Assembly (NCBI GenBank): GCA_025529335.1
Contig: JAMYHX010000204.1
Span: forward strand, 1 to 64,000
Direction of reading: 5' to 3'
From: Rhizopus sp. PT2906
Taxonomy: Eukaryota; Mucoromycota; Mucoromycetes; Mucorales; Rhizopodaceae
DNA length: 64,000 bases
Shown here: in pieces, positions 23,396 to 34,140 of the stretch
How the letters are laid out: each line of letters opens with the position of its first letter
How positions within the stretch are numbered: the first letter of the stretch is position 1
Program-made: the position numbers and the translations under genes
Notes under the pieces: model-generated
What the model was told of the DNA's origin: nothing
Databases searched by the model: none
What the model saw: only the letters and a program-made list of their open reading frames with translations

Positions 23396-23640
23396 TTATT
23401 TTATGTATTAATTGTTGTCTTTTTAAATAATAAAAAAGACATAAAGTGTTTAATTGTTATTGATCTTGTAATGTGTACGAATAATTTCTGAAAAAGGTAT
23501 ATCTAAAAACGGTGCTAAAAAGTATACTTAAAACAAGCAAAACATTCTGTTTTACTATCAAACTGTTAGGTCTCGTTATTATAAAAAAAATGCAACAAAG
23601 TGGATATATTGATAAAAGGACAGTCTTGTTCATTGGAATT
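23396..23640. other. Intergenic, 3' of thioesterase gene
   Basis: AT-rich sequence with no gene seen. It is likely to contain the transcription end of the thioesterase gene. Confidence 0.5.
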
Positions 23641-24766
23641 TTATAGTTTAGAAGAGGTGGCATCTATACGTTTGCCACTGGTCTCATTCTTTGTGTTTCG
23701 GCTCCAAGAGACAATTAAACATTGATGTCTAGTAAGTGCTAATAGTGTCCCATCTTCATCCCAGATTTGTCCATCAATATCAAATCGATTGTTGATAATA
23801 TTTGGGGCAAGGAAATGTGCCAAAATTTGTGATGTATCCTTTTTAACCTTTGCCTTGAACTGTACTTCCATTTGCATTGTAGGACACCAAATAGGTCCAC
23901 CATGAACTTCTTCACTGATCAGGGCAGGAGGTGTAATAAACATATCACAGTAGTAAGGTATGCTCTTTGAGTCTACTGGTCTACCATCTGAAAATCCTAT
24001 GAGTTGAGTTACTTCAGGTCTACCGATAAAATCTCCCTTTGATGCGTTACGCACATCAAATTTTGCATTGACATGTTCGCCCATCCATCTGTATTTAAAT
24101 GGCACAAGGTGTTCTGTTGAAGGAGGCTGAGGGCTGTTTGTAAACATGGTAAGACCTTTTTCGGAATTCATATTTCCCATAGTAATGATTGAATGCAGTT
24201 TTTCAATCCATTCATTTGGTTCGTAGTCGTCTATACTGCCCAAAGGCCGACTTAGATCTTTTCTTTGCTTGACTGATGCTCTAACGATGCAGTATCCCTT
24301 TGAACTCATCTTGATCTCGGTTATTTCAACAATCAAATGACCAATGTCAGTCTTTTTAAGAAAGAAACAGTTCATAGCAATGGGATCTTGTTGATATTTT
24401 GTAGAAAAGTGCCTCAAGACACTATCAAGAACAATCGATGCAACATATCCTATCATATTTATTTAAGGTCCCTTTCTATCTTTCGGCCAAACTATCTAAT
24501 TCTTACCACCCTATAAGAGAATGCATGATCAGTAAACAAAGGATTATATTTATCTGGTACACATTACATTAGGGACTTCACCAACACACCATGTCTACAA
24601 AAAAGCAAAGAGTTAATAATAATGATTACTTAATTTTTTTACGATCATTTACAGAATCTGCTGCCCCAGCATAAATAGACGCATTGTTATATTGTCCGAT
24701 GAATCGGGTATCAGTTGCTTTATCAAACTCTGATGATGATTTCACAGCTGTAGATACGGATGTCAT
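23641..24766 (-). CDS. TesB-like acyl-CoA thioesterase with a 4-base microexon
   Basis: Acyl-CoA thioesterase-like (hot-dog fold) protein, predicted to hydrolyse fatty acyl-CoA. Four exons: 24766-24653, 24594-24568, 24510-24507 (only GGTG) and 24449-23641, total 317 residues. With the microexon included the join reads TWCVGEVPNGGYVASIVLDS, which is the family's substrate-pocket N-terminal helix motif (PNGGY). Without it the frame breaks. The first hot-dog domain is about residues 15-115. The C-terminal one includes YRWMGEHVNAKFDVRN, the LIGFSDGRPVDSKSIPYYCD segment and FDIDGQIWDEDGTLLALTRH, the conserved end of 4HBT_3/TesB. No peroxisomal SKL is present, but the C-terminus is SSKL, where the last three residues SKL form a PTS1 signal, so peroxisomal location is likely. 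Confidence 0.88.
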
Positions 24767-25337
24767 CTTAAGTTGAAAAAAGAAGAGAAGTTTAATCGCG
24801 TTTTTTCTCCTCTTTATATATGGATAAATATTACTCCGCATTTTCAACTGTGTGCTGACTACTATCTTTTCCCAAGGCTGCTTACTAATTTTTTCGTATA
24901 GTTTGAACAAATACAGTAGGTATTTCCAGGCACTCTTCATTCCTTTGTGATTCTAACCTTGTTCATGATGCTTGAAGAAAGAGAATGCCCAGTGCTATTT
25001 ATTTCTTGGCATAAAGAGAATTTGTAAAGAGAAAGAGCCATTCACAATAGATATACAGGATGAACTATCAAAATTTAAAAGTAATTATATAACCTTGAGA
25101 GCAAACTATGATTAGGACGCTTCCTGACAACATGTTGGGTACCAATGGATTATGTAGTAGGGTTTATCAATAATTTGCGTAATAAGAAAAGAATACTGCA
25201 GATCGCTGTGTCAGAATTACTTCATAATCTAATATGAACTAAAAGAGGCCATTTGGAGACCAATAATAGAAAAACTCCATAGATAGAGCATTATTATCTG
25301 CTAAGTGATATTGATCTTGTGTGGTTTCTTCTTCTAA
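24767..25337. other. Upstream region of the thioesterase gene
   Basis: No supportable gene. The AT-rich open frame 24626-24940 is just the thioesterase first exon read upstream. Confidence 0.5.
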
Positions 25338-25553
25338 CTAATCAACTATGGGCTCTTTTCTTTGATAAAGAAGCTTGAGGATGCTGACATCAAGTAAGGA
25401 ATGTCTGAGCTGAGTTAATTTGCTTGCATCCAAGATTATATTGACGATGGCTTGCTCGTATACTAGTTTAATAAAAAAAAACCGTATCAAGCACATACAA
25501 TAAATCATTGACATGCTTTGCAGGAAAAGGCGATCATGTATATCTTGAATCAT
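25338..25553 (-). CDS. Possible small spliced ORF (59 aa), hypothetical
   Basis: A 47-base intron-like segment with GTATGT donor and ACTAG acceptor connects 25553-25499 to 25462-25338 in frame. The join gives a 59-residue helical peptide (MIQDIHDRLFLQSMSMIYLY, then a LDASKLTQLRHSLLDVSILK segment). Coding-like composition also appears just upstream (LNLAERQLSRIQADH around 25610-25660), so this may be the 3' end of a larger or decayed gene. No family is recognised. Without expression evidence it remains weak. Confidence 0.3.
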   Translation of the reverse strand: MIQDIHDRLFLQSMSMIYCMCLIRFFFIKLVYEQAIVNIILDASKLTQLRHSLLDVSILKLLYQRKEPIVD

Positions 25554-25822
25554 ATATCTTTTGTAGTAAACAATGTTTAAATTATAATAAATAGGCTTAA
25601 AGATTCGCTTTTAATGATCTGCTTGGATTCTACTCAATTGGCGCTCGGCCAAATTCAAGATGTGCATGTGTTATCCAGGACACTTGATAACTAATGACTC
25701 AATTACGACAATAAATGTAACAAGCTTCAGTAGCGCAAAAACAATTAACCGAATTAAATTCATCTTGAAGTTATTCAAGTACATTAACCAGGAAAAAAAA
25801 ATGTCTATTTTTATTTACAGTT

Positions 25823-27492
25823 TTAATGTTTGGACGAATGGTCACTAGCAGACATCAAAAGTATACCGGTTCCTGGTAAGGCTGTATCACTGTAACCAGT
25901 GGGCATCAATGTTTGTTGATCGTAATATCTTGGTCGTTTCACTGACTGTTCTTCATTATTATTTGCAATTAACGTTTCTGTTCTTTGTCGCTTTTTGATC
26001 ACATCTGTTTTCATAGATAATGGTCGCTTTTCATTATGTAATTTTAGACTAGAAAATAATCAAGTTGAGTTTATTCATTCGTCATCTTGCATTTAGTCTA
26101 CTTACTATAATCCGCACGCATTACATAATGGAGATCCAGCAGAGTCTCGACGCCATAAGGGCGTCTTGCTCGTCCCACAGTTGGAACAAGCAATGCTCTT
26201 GTCGTCTCTTGAAATATCATCATTATTAAATCGATGGGCTGTTTTCATATGCTTGGGTCGAGGCGCATTGTGCAATTTTAGACTAAACGATGTGTTAATG
26301 ATGGTTGCATTTAAGAGAATAAGCATGTTTGCATAACTTACTATAGTCCACAAGCATTACATAAAATTTCGTCGTTGACTGATCGTCTCCATAGTGGTGT
26401 TGATCTTGCGCCACAGTTACTACATATAGGTGTATTATTCTCTCCAGAGACGGCTGTTGCAGGGTAACTCGTATTGCTGCTATTGTTTGTCGTGTTGTTA
26501 CTCGGCGTTGACCCTGGCTTGGGTGATGATTTTCTTGATGATGTGGAATCAACCTTGAATGTTCCATAATAATGAGCTGGTGTCTTTTTGCTGCTGCTCT
26601 CTGGAACAAAATCAAACTGTCCTTGAGAGGGCTGTTGCGATTTGGGTCGTGGCGATAATAACCGCTCAGCAGAGGCTAGAGTTTCCTTTGGTAGAGTGGC
26701 TAACATCTTGTTGTAAAGTGTGGCATTTGGCAGGCTGCCGAGTCCTGCTGGTGCTGAAGCTACTAGAGCGGCTAGATAAGACGCATTCGCATTATCGATG
26801 GATGAATTCTGTGTCATGTTTAGATCATGAATAGATTGACAAGGAATCACTGGCTGTAGATCTGCGAGTGGCTGTGGAATGATGTTTTGTTGTTGGCAGT
26901 TGGTTGGAAAGGATGAATAAGTCGTTGCTGCATTAGTAGTATTAGAGTATGGCATCTGAGTTGCTGCCAGTATCTCATCCGATGTTCGATTATCTAACTG
27001 ATATGATATCTGCACATCATTTAACGGGATATGCTCATGGTTAGCAAACACCATTTCGTCTAATGGGCCAAATATGTCCGTCAGCTCAATCATTTGGTCG
27101 TTTGCTTGATCTGACGTAAATTGATTGAGAACAAAATTCTCGGTTGTTCCGGTCTTGTTGTTGTTGTTGTTGTTATTGTTGTCATAATCCAAATTGGTTT
27201 GTGATCGTATTCCGTGTTGCTGCCGTTCTTGTATCATGTTCATGGTATCATTGGTATTCTCTTGTTGACATTTGGATTTTTTCGTGTTTTTTTTCACATC
27301 ATTTGTCACTTCTACATTCTGGATAAACCAGAGCCGCCAAGAAAGATTCTCTAATCTTGATCCATTTTCAAGTGAATCTTTCACCTTTGTACATACTCTC
27401 CAAGTTTTTGATAGTTCGTCTTGATCCAAGCTGGAAAAATTCAATGAGCTTTCGTCGTTTCCTTGTTGGAGCTTGAGTATAAGTGGCGACAT
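25823..27492 (-). CDS. Two-finger GATA transcription factor with AreA-type N-terminal motif
   Basis: Predicted nuclear DNA-binding regulator. Exons 27492-26342, 26282-26106 and 26048-25823 give 517 residues. Residues 29-52 (TWRVCTKVKDSLENGSRLEN) carry the DUF1752 motif found at the N-terminus of AreA/Gaf1-type nitrogen regulators. A long Asn/Ser/Gln-rich region follows, including NNNNNN. Two C-X2-C-X17-C-X2-C GATA fingers sit at about residues 357-382 (CSNCGARSTPLWRR) and 411-436 (CSNCGTSKTPLWRR), each followed by a GLYLKLHN basic tail. Both introns cut at the same GLY codon, showing exon duplication. A basic KKRQR signal lies at the C-terminus. Nitrogen control is inferred from the N-terminal motif. 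Iron-type regulators have two fingers but also a Cys-rich spacer, absent here. Confidence 0.9.
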
Positions 27493-27641
27493 TTGTATTT
27501 AAAAAAGCAAAAAAGGGAAAAAAAAAAGAGTAATACAATGACGGAAAAAAGAAATATGCTTTATATATTTAAAAATACAAAACGATCGAGACACAAATCC
27601 AATAGTATTTGAAAACCAGCAAATGAGACAAGCGGCATAAA

Positions 27642-29134
27642 TTATGAGATAAACACCTTTTTCAGCTCTTTAAACTTGAATACATCTCCCGTTCTTGGAC
27701 AAATGACTTTATTATCATTTTTATCTGCCATTTCCTTTAGTGCCTATAAAATATATAAAAGAAAAAAGTCAGATGCTTAGTTTCTCATAGATGACATCAC
27801 TTACATTGAAGCTATATACTCTTCCATTAGGTAATAACATTGGTGGATTATCTTCATTCATAATTTTGCCACTGATACGACAGACTATAGTTGAGTTCAC
27901 ATGGTGACTCAGTGGTAACTTTTCTGCTAGTTTTCCTAAAGTGCTGTTATCGCAAATTGGACAATTTACATTTTGGTTTTCATGTTCATAACATTGTTGT
28001 GTCTTTAGAGCCGAAAGACCAGCCTGAAGCGTGATGGACATCAGTGGATGAGAAGTAAGCGAACAAAGAGCGTAGTTATCATTCCTGAATTGATGAATTA
28101 GCTCTTGCCAACGTTTTTCGTCATAAAGATCCTATCAAAAACAACTGTTAATGTGCTTTTTATTTTTTCGCTAGCATGTTTACTTTGTAAGGTTGACATT
28201 GGGTATCACTTTTGTAGGCTAGCAGTCCCATAGCTTGTCCAATTCGTTTATACTCGGTTGCTTTCCACGGCGTGAGATATTTTTGTGCATAGGCAATAGC
28301 CTCTAATCCCCTATTGGCTCTAGCGAGTTCAATATGTTCTTGTAACCTTAGGTTAAATTCCAATGTGCTCTATTGTTTTTATCAGTACACGTCATTAGAA
28401 AGATAAAAATATTTACCTTCATTTTCTTTAAACTTGATCTATTCTCAGAACACCACTGCAAGCATTCTTTACAGCTGTGGTTTCTCAGAGCCTGTTCAAT
28501 TTTTTCAGCTTGCAAAAACAAGTCAATATCCACCAGATCCTACAAATATATACGAAAATAAATAAAAGAGATACTGTATATCATTTCATACCTCAATGCC
28601 TCCACGGTTTGCCACTTTCTTCGCAGTCTCAGTCATTCCTTCTCTAAGTAGATAATCAACAACAACTCTATCCAGTCTTGTTTTCGTCCAAGATACAAAT
28701 TCCGGTGCTTTTGGAGAAGTAACATTTTCGATTTCAAGTAGACTGGCTGCTCTCTTTTCGATTCTTCTACTATAGGCTTCTCCATCCTCTTTGTATTTCT
28801 CTAGCTATAGTATATCGTTAGTTATCATAACATACCATTCATAATATCTTACTTTGCGCTTCAGTTTATCTACTTGCTTCATCAGTTCATTTATTGTCTC
28901 TGTAGCCTTTTCTGCAGATAATGTATTGTCTTTTATACAGCGTTCGATTTTGTCTTGGAGCGTAATGAGCTTCTTTTCAATATATTTATACTCATAGCGA
29001 AACGATTTGCGTAGTTGTTCATAAGGCACCTATAATGAAATAGTTGAATATATTTTTTTTGTCTTTGTTTATAAAGTTACTTTTATAAATGAGGGCTCAA
29101 GTTCAATAATTTGGTCTGCTTTAATGGTGTTCAT
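27642..29134 (-). CDS. GID/CTLH E3 ubiquitin ligase subunit Gid9/Fyv10 (MAEA)
   Basis: RING-type subunit of the GID/CTLH ubiquitin ligase, which in yeast degrades gluconeogenic enzymes when glucose returns. About seven exons span 29134-27642, encoding roughly 410 residues. The N-terminus (MNTIKADQIIELEPSFIK) is followed by a coiled coil (YIEKKLITLQDKIERCIKDN). A LisH motif starts at LDRVVVDYLLREGMTETAKK, and the CTLH region includes LVDIDLFLQAEKIEQALRNH. The CRA region follows, with YAQKYLTPWKATEYKRIGQA. The C-terminal degenerate RING (NCPICDNSTLGKLAEKLPLS, then VCRISGKIMNEDNPPMLLPN and VICPRTGDVFKF) is diagnostic of Gid9/MAEA. The start is 167 bases from that of the divergent CHY gene. Confidence 0.93.
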
Positions 29135-29301
29135 TATAAAGAAAAAAAATAAAAACGTTGGTTGAAATGATGCCCTATGCCCTATTTTTCAAAAACAGCA
29201 TTTATGCCTCAGAATACAGTCACTTTACTGGAACTGTATTTTTAAAGACTGACTTATTCCTCTTTACTTTTTCTTTTCTTTTTATAAATAAATAAAAAAA
29301 C
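29135..29301. promoter_or_regulatory. Bidirectional promoter between Gid9 and the CHY zinc-finger gene
   Basis: Only 167 bases separate the two start codons. The interval contains an AT-rich stretch with TATAAATAAATAAA (29282-29295) just before the + start codon and AT-rich sequence just above the minus-strand start. Confidence 0.6.
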
Positions 29302-31952
29302 ATGACAGACAAGCCTAATAAAGCTGTTAACAACAACAGGCCTTCTGCGGTAAGGTCTATTCTTGAGATAGGAACTTGAGAAATATTAATAGTTAACAAT
29401 AATAGCCTACTGACAATAAAAGGAAGCTCGAGCTTATTCAGTTGGAAACTCGATATAAATCCACGTATCAGCTTGTCAAGTAAATACAAAGCATATATAA
29501 TCAAGTGATTGATCTAACATTTATTTTTCATCTTGTAGAGATAATGAACAGGAAACAATAGTCAGAATAGCGATTAAACCCACTGATCCTGATTTCCCAT
29601 ATGAACTTGATGCACTTCAAGTACAGCTTCATATACCCAATACTTACCCTGAAACTTCATGCAAAATTCAGGTTCTCAATAATGATATTCCAAGAGGATT
29701 TGCATTGTAAGTGAATGGATGAATTGTGTGTTTATCAGTTGGTGTTAATTATGTCTTTTATTTGCAGTAATCTCGAAAAGGGATATGCTGCTCACGTAAG
29801 CAATATGAGCACACATCAAACATTGGTTCGACAGATGAATTGGCTTGATAGAAATATGGAAGCATTATTGCAGCAAGCGCCTGCCCCTACTGTTCGTTTT
29901 GTATCGCATTCTCCAAAACCAACCGCAGCACCAGCGACAACCGAACCGCAGCAGGATCAACAACGACACCATCTGGATACAACAAAGCCTATTATTCACC
30001 AATCGGCTTCATCGAATCCTAGATCCTATTCGCCACCTAAACAAACATTAGTCAGTAAGTCAAGTACAACCAGCGCTACGGCATCAAATCATTCTGAAGT
30101 TGTTCAAACAAAAGAAGACGAAGATGGATACACACCAAAAGAAAAGGCAGCTGCGGATGAAAGACGTAAAAGGGAGATTCAACAACTTAAAACAAGATTT
30201 GCTGATAACTTCAAGTAAGTTATACATTTAATAGTGAAAAGAGCCCCTTTTATTGATGTGATCTTTATCAGATCCACAAAGAGTAATACTGTGATCCATT
30301 TAACATTGAACATCAATGACCCAGAATTTTCACATGAACAGCTTTTGGGTGGGACTCAACTGTATATCAAATATCATATACCAAAACTTTATCCACTTCA
30401 ACCTTGTTCAATTGAGGTAGAAAACAGGAACTTGGATGCTACTCGAAAGAGGTAATAAAAGAAAAATAAGATGTGACCCCAAACTGACCCTATTTTCAAT
30501 AGCTGGATCGAAGGAGGTTTCAACATGCATGTTGCTCAAAGTAGAGACAGTTTATTTGAAAACCTCAATTGGTTGAACCGTTATCTAGAACATTTGATCT
30601 CTGGAGAACAACGAAGTCAGACGAAGGAAGAGCAAGAGGCTGCTCAAATGGCAGATGCTCAAAAGATGCAACACAAGCCTCCGACACAAGAGCAGAAAAA
30701 ATCAATGCTTTCTGCTTCTGCGCCAGTTTTTGTTCCACAGGTGCAAAAGAAGAAAAAGACATCATTGTTTGCTGAAGAAGATCAGAAACAAAATAGAGTC
30801 GTTATCGTAAATGATCCAACTTTTGTTGTGGATGAAGAGAATGTAGCCGATGATGACGATGATAGTACAACAGATGAAAGTGAAGAAAATGAGGAGGAAG
30901 AGATGAATGGTTCAGAAGATGAAGCCAAAAAGGATACGTTGACTGGATTAGCTCAACCACCAAAAGTGAAGAGAGGAACAGAGATTCGATTGATAAACCC
31001 AGTACTAGACAATGTATCACTGTTTCGATGCAATGTGCTTCATTTAATTGTCAAATGCGCACGTTGTAAGGATACGACAGCAGTCGAAAACATTAAACCA
31101 GGTCAGGACGAGGAAGGAAACAGCAGTGGTAAAGTAAAAACAGAGCGTTGGATTTCATGTCCCACCTGTAACTCGATCATGGGCATCAAGTTCTACTCTG
31201 AGCTTATCCACCAAGGCATGAAATCATTAGGCTTGCTGCAATTGGCTGGATGCTCAGCATACGACGTATTGCCATCTTCCTATATTGGTACTTGCAGTCA
31301 GTGTATGACAGATATGGCATCTCCTATTCGACTTTCTCCCCATGACACGCCACACACAGTAGGGTGCTTCTCGTGCCACAGCAAGATGACGTTTGGATTA
31401 GGAGAATATAGATTTGTAAAGCTGGGATCAGAAGGAGGAGAACGATTACAGGCAGATGAGTCACAAGTATTGAAATTAAAAAAAAAGAAGAAGAAGCAGG
31501 ATACATTGACCATTGGCGAGCCTTTACCCGATCAAGGTACATGCTCACATTACCGTAAATCCAAACGATGGTTCCGTTTCCCATGCTGTTATAAACTATA
31601 CCCTTGTGATGTCTGTCATGATACAAATGAAGATCATCCTTATGAACTGGCCAAGAGACATGTCTGTGGATTGTGCTCAAGAGAGCAAGCTATTGTTAAT
31701 GGTAAACCGTGTAACTGTGGTCATGAATTTGAAAAGCCAACACACAAAGGTGCATTCTGGGAAGGCGGCAAAGGAGTTAGAAACAAGGAAATTATGAGTA
31801 GAAAGGTAAGTGAACTGATTTTGGTCATTACCTATGTTTCTTACTATTTACTTTATTAGGATCCTCATAAGCATAAGGGTATTGGCAAAACAGTATCAAA
31901 GAAGCAAGAAAGAGTAGGCACTGCTGGTAAAGAGCGCCGTAAGGCGGAATAA
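29302..31952 (+). CDS. CHY zinc-finger protein with two RWD-like domains
   Basis: Large zinc-binding protein, probably ubiquitin-related, though its role is not established in fungi. Exons 29302-29349, 29406-29479, 29539-29706, 29768-30214, 30272-30451, 30503-31805 and 31860-31952 join in phase to 770 residues. Two related RWD-like segments (about residues 44-125 and 245-337) each have a hydrophobic strand, a YP turn and a helical LxWLxRxxExL end (RQMNWLDRNMEALL and ENLNWLNRYLEHLI). An acidic stretch and Lys-rich linker follow. A Cys-rich middle (VKCARCKD; SCPTCNSIMGIKF; TCSQCMTDM; GCFSCHSKM) precedes the CHY finger GTCSHYRKSKRWFRFPCCYK, then CDVCHD and HVCGLCSREQ. The C-terminus is very basic. 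Confidence 0.9.
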
Positions 31953-32235
31953 ACACCTTTAAGGTTGATCCTTTCAATCTTGTCTCCTTTGCGTCTTTCA
32001 CTTTACTGTTTTTTTTTTTGCCCTTGTTTCATACAGGATTTTCTAGTTTCCATTACTGTCCACTTTGCTTACTTCCCTTTTAAGTTCTTTTTTTTTCCCG
32101 CTTTTCGTCACTTTCATCTTATTTTGAAGAAGTATCCGTGAAATAAAGCTGTCATGGAAAATATGGTCCAGAGGCAGTGAATCAAGAAACGTACATCAAC
32201 TCTAGATTCTGTTTTCCCTTCTTATAGTAAATGTA
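31953..32235. other. Intergenic, T-rich, no gene seen
   Basis: Likely contains the 3' UTR of the CHY gene (T-rich sequence around 32009-32100). No coding signal. Confidence 0.5.
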
Positions 32236-33240
32236 TCATCGCATCGTTTGACTATAGATCTCAAGAGACGCATCAGACGCACCAGACTCACAGATGGCTT
32301 TGACAAAGATAACATTAGCAAAAAGGTGTTTCACATAAGGACCAACCAGCTGATATTGTAAGCAGCATACATCACCGTATTCTTTGACCGTCACTGACTT
32401 ATCCAGCCTACCACAAAAGGCGTTCAGAATACTTACTATTCAGAATATATTTTATCAGCGGATGATGTACAGGCAGCTGACAACGCCATGGTAGTCAAAC
32501 TTGGCCGGTGGGTGTTTACGACTTACCAATGCGGCGATAATGATTATGGTTTTCTGATCTTAGTTTTCACTGTTTTCAACAACTTCTCTGGAAAAAATCA
32601 TTGTCTGATATGTAAAGTTGTCCCAGTTCTCTTAGTTCTTCACTGGCGCTGTTGCTTGTAAACTGACGGTGTCTGGTTGGCTCTTTTTAGTCATAATATC
32701 ATTCAGTGGTTAAATACTCGTTGATAAAAATATCACTGGCGCTGTGTTATGGATAACACGCCCTGGAACCACTTAGTTGATGCTCATCTCTTTTGGATCC
32801 GTTTTGTTTTCTGTAAAAGAGCTCTCCTTTACCTGAATCCTCTACAAAGCTATCGCTAATGATTGAACTTGGTGGTGAAATGATCAAAACCAAAGGTAAG
32901 TGGATATAATATGTTTTCAAATAATATAGTAAAGTTCGCAGTGTTCTCTTAAACACTCGGTATCCATAGTATTGTCATCTTCTTTATCAAGATTGGTTGG
33001 AGTGTTTCAACTGTAATATTCGTGTAAAGCCAAAACAATATTTTAGTTAACATCATTGGGCCGTATATTGTCATGATACTCTCCTCAATGATCCATCGTG
33101 AACAAGGCTTAGCAGCTCCTCTTTTCCTAAAGCATTCTGGGCCATCCTCGGATGAGAATAAACTAATGAGGACACGTAAACCTGTGGTTTTCTCGTCATA
33201 TCAAGTCTTCGACTCTACCACATCCCACTTTATGCATGAG
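32236..33240 (-). pseudogene. Decayed protein-coding relic of unknown family
   Basis: On the minus strand, coding-like stretches occur in succession but with stops and frame changes between them. Examples: EESIMTIYGPMMLTKILFWL around 33090-33010; SDSFVEDSGKGELFYRKQNG around 32860-32800; MTKKSQPDTVSLQATAPVKN then TAA, NWDNFTYQTMIFSREVVENS, TAA; KHPPAKFDYHGVVSCLYIIR then TGA. The last and clearest block ends at 32236-32238 with EYGDVCCLQYQLVGPYVKHL and AICESGASDASLEIYSQTMR. The number of in-frame stops excludes a functional gene. The family is not recognised. A 13-base repeat (TCACTGGCGCTGT) occurs twice, near 32640 and 32730. Confidence 0.45.
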
Positions 33241-34140
33241 ACTAGATTATTTTTGTATAGACATTCTGTCGACCTTGTGTGAGGTTCATTGCTGACTAAT
33301 ACCAAGTTTACACACAGTGTCAGCTTTATATCAATTGAAGCAAAGTTCTGCTTAACACAGTTGATTATGTGGAAGATGACTGTAAATACCCTTTTTTTTT
33401 GTTTGTTTGTTTGTTTCTAAATAAAGTTTCTGTGCCTGCGACGTTACTTTTTGGAAACACTATACGCCTATTGCCCATGATGTATCTAAAAAAGGAAATT
33501 ATTTCGATTGAAACACACCCTGCGGGAAAAGCTTAAATTTCAAGATTTTAGCTGTGACGATGCATCTGATTATAAACACCTGTTGCTATACAATCATGAA
33601 TGCTACCGGGGCAACAAATTATAATGTGAAAAAAGAGAGCAATGTTGCCTTTTTATAGTAATTCCATCCCCTCATTTTTTTTATCTTTTTATTGTAAAGA
33701 GCACATCAAAGAAAGAGAGAGAGAGAGAGAGAGTGCAATGATGCATGCAGGCACAAGTTGAAAAAGGACTAGGTATGACCGGAATCTCTCGGATGGGTTG
33801 TACAATACATTACTTTGGTAACAAAACCTCAAAATGTAACAAATAAATAAAAGAAATGACAATCCAATTTCCCCTTCTTTTTTTACAACTCGAATATTTC
33901 TTTTATTTTAATCATGACAAGAATCTCAAAAGCGTAAAGTAAAGAAAAGAGTAATGAGAAAAAAAAGACAAGCTGTGTTATTTTCAGTGGACGAATTGAA
34001 ATGATTAAAAATAAAAAAGAACCGCCTTTTTAAAAAATTATCCTCCGATAATTTTCTCTTTTTCCTTTTCTTTCTTTTTTTTTTTTTTTTTTCCTCTCTT
34101 CTTTCTTTTTTTTTTTTTCGCTCTTCTTCCCTGTTCTTGT
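33241..34140. other. Upstream region of the Whi3-like gene
   Basis: No gene seen. There is a (GA)n microsatellite at about 33714-33733, a (GTTT)n run at 33398-33416, and very long pyrimidine tracts at 34050-34125 just before the start codon, likely promoter or leader. Confidence 0.5.

Noticed and set aside
29220..29504. 94-aa minus-strand hydrophobic ORF
   Set aside because: It overlaps the first two exons and introns of the CHY gene, whose joins are well supported.
33073..33282. Plus-strand ORF in the relic region
   Set aside because: The opposite strand has better coding character in this area. The plus frame has no recognisable motif.
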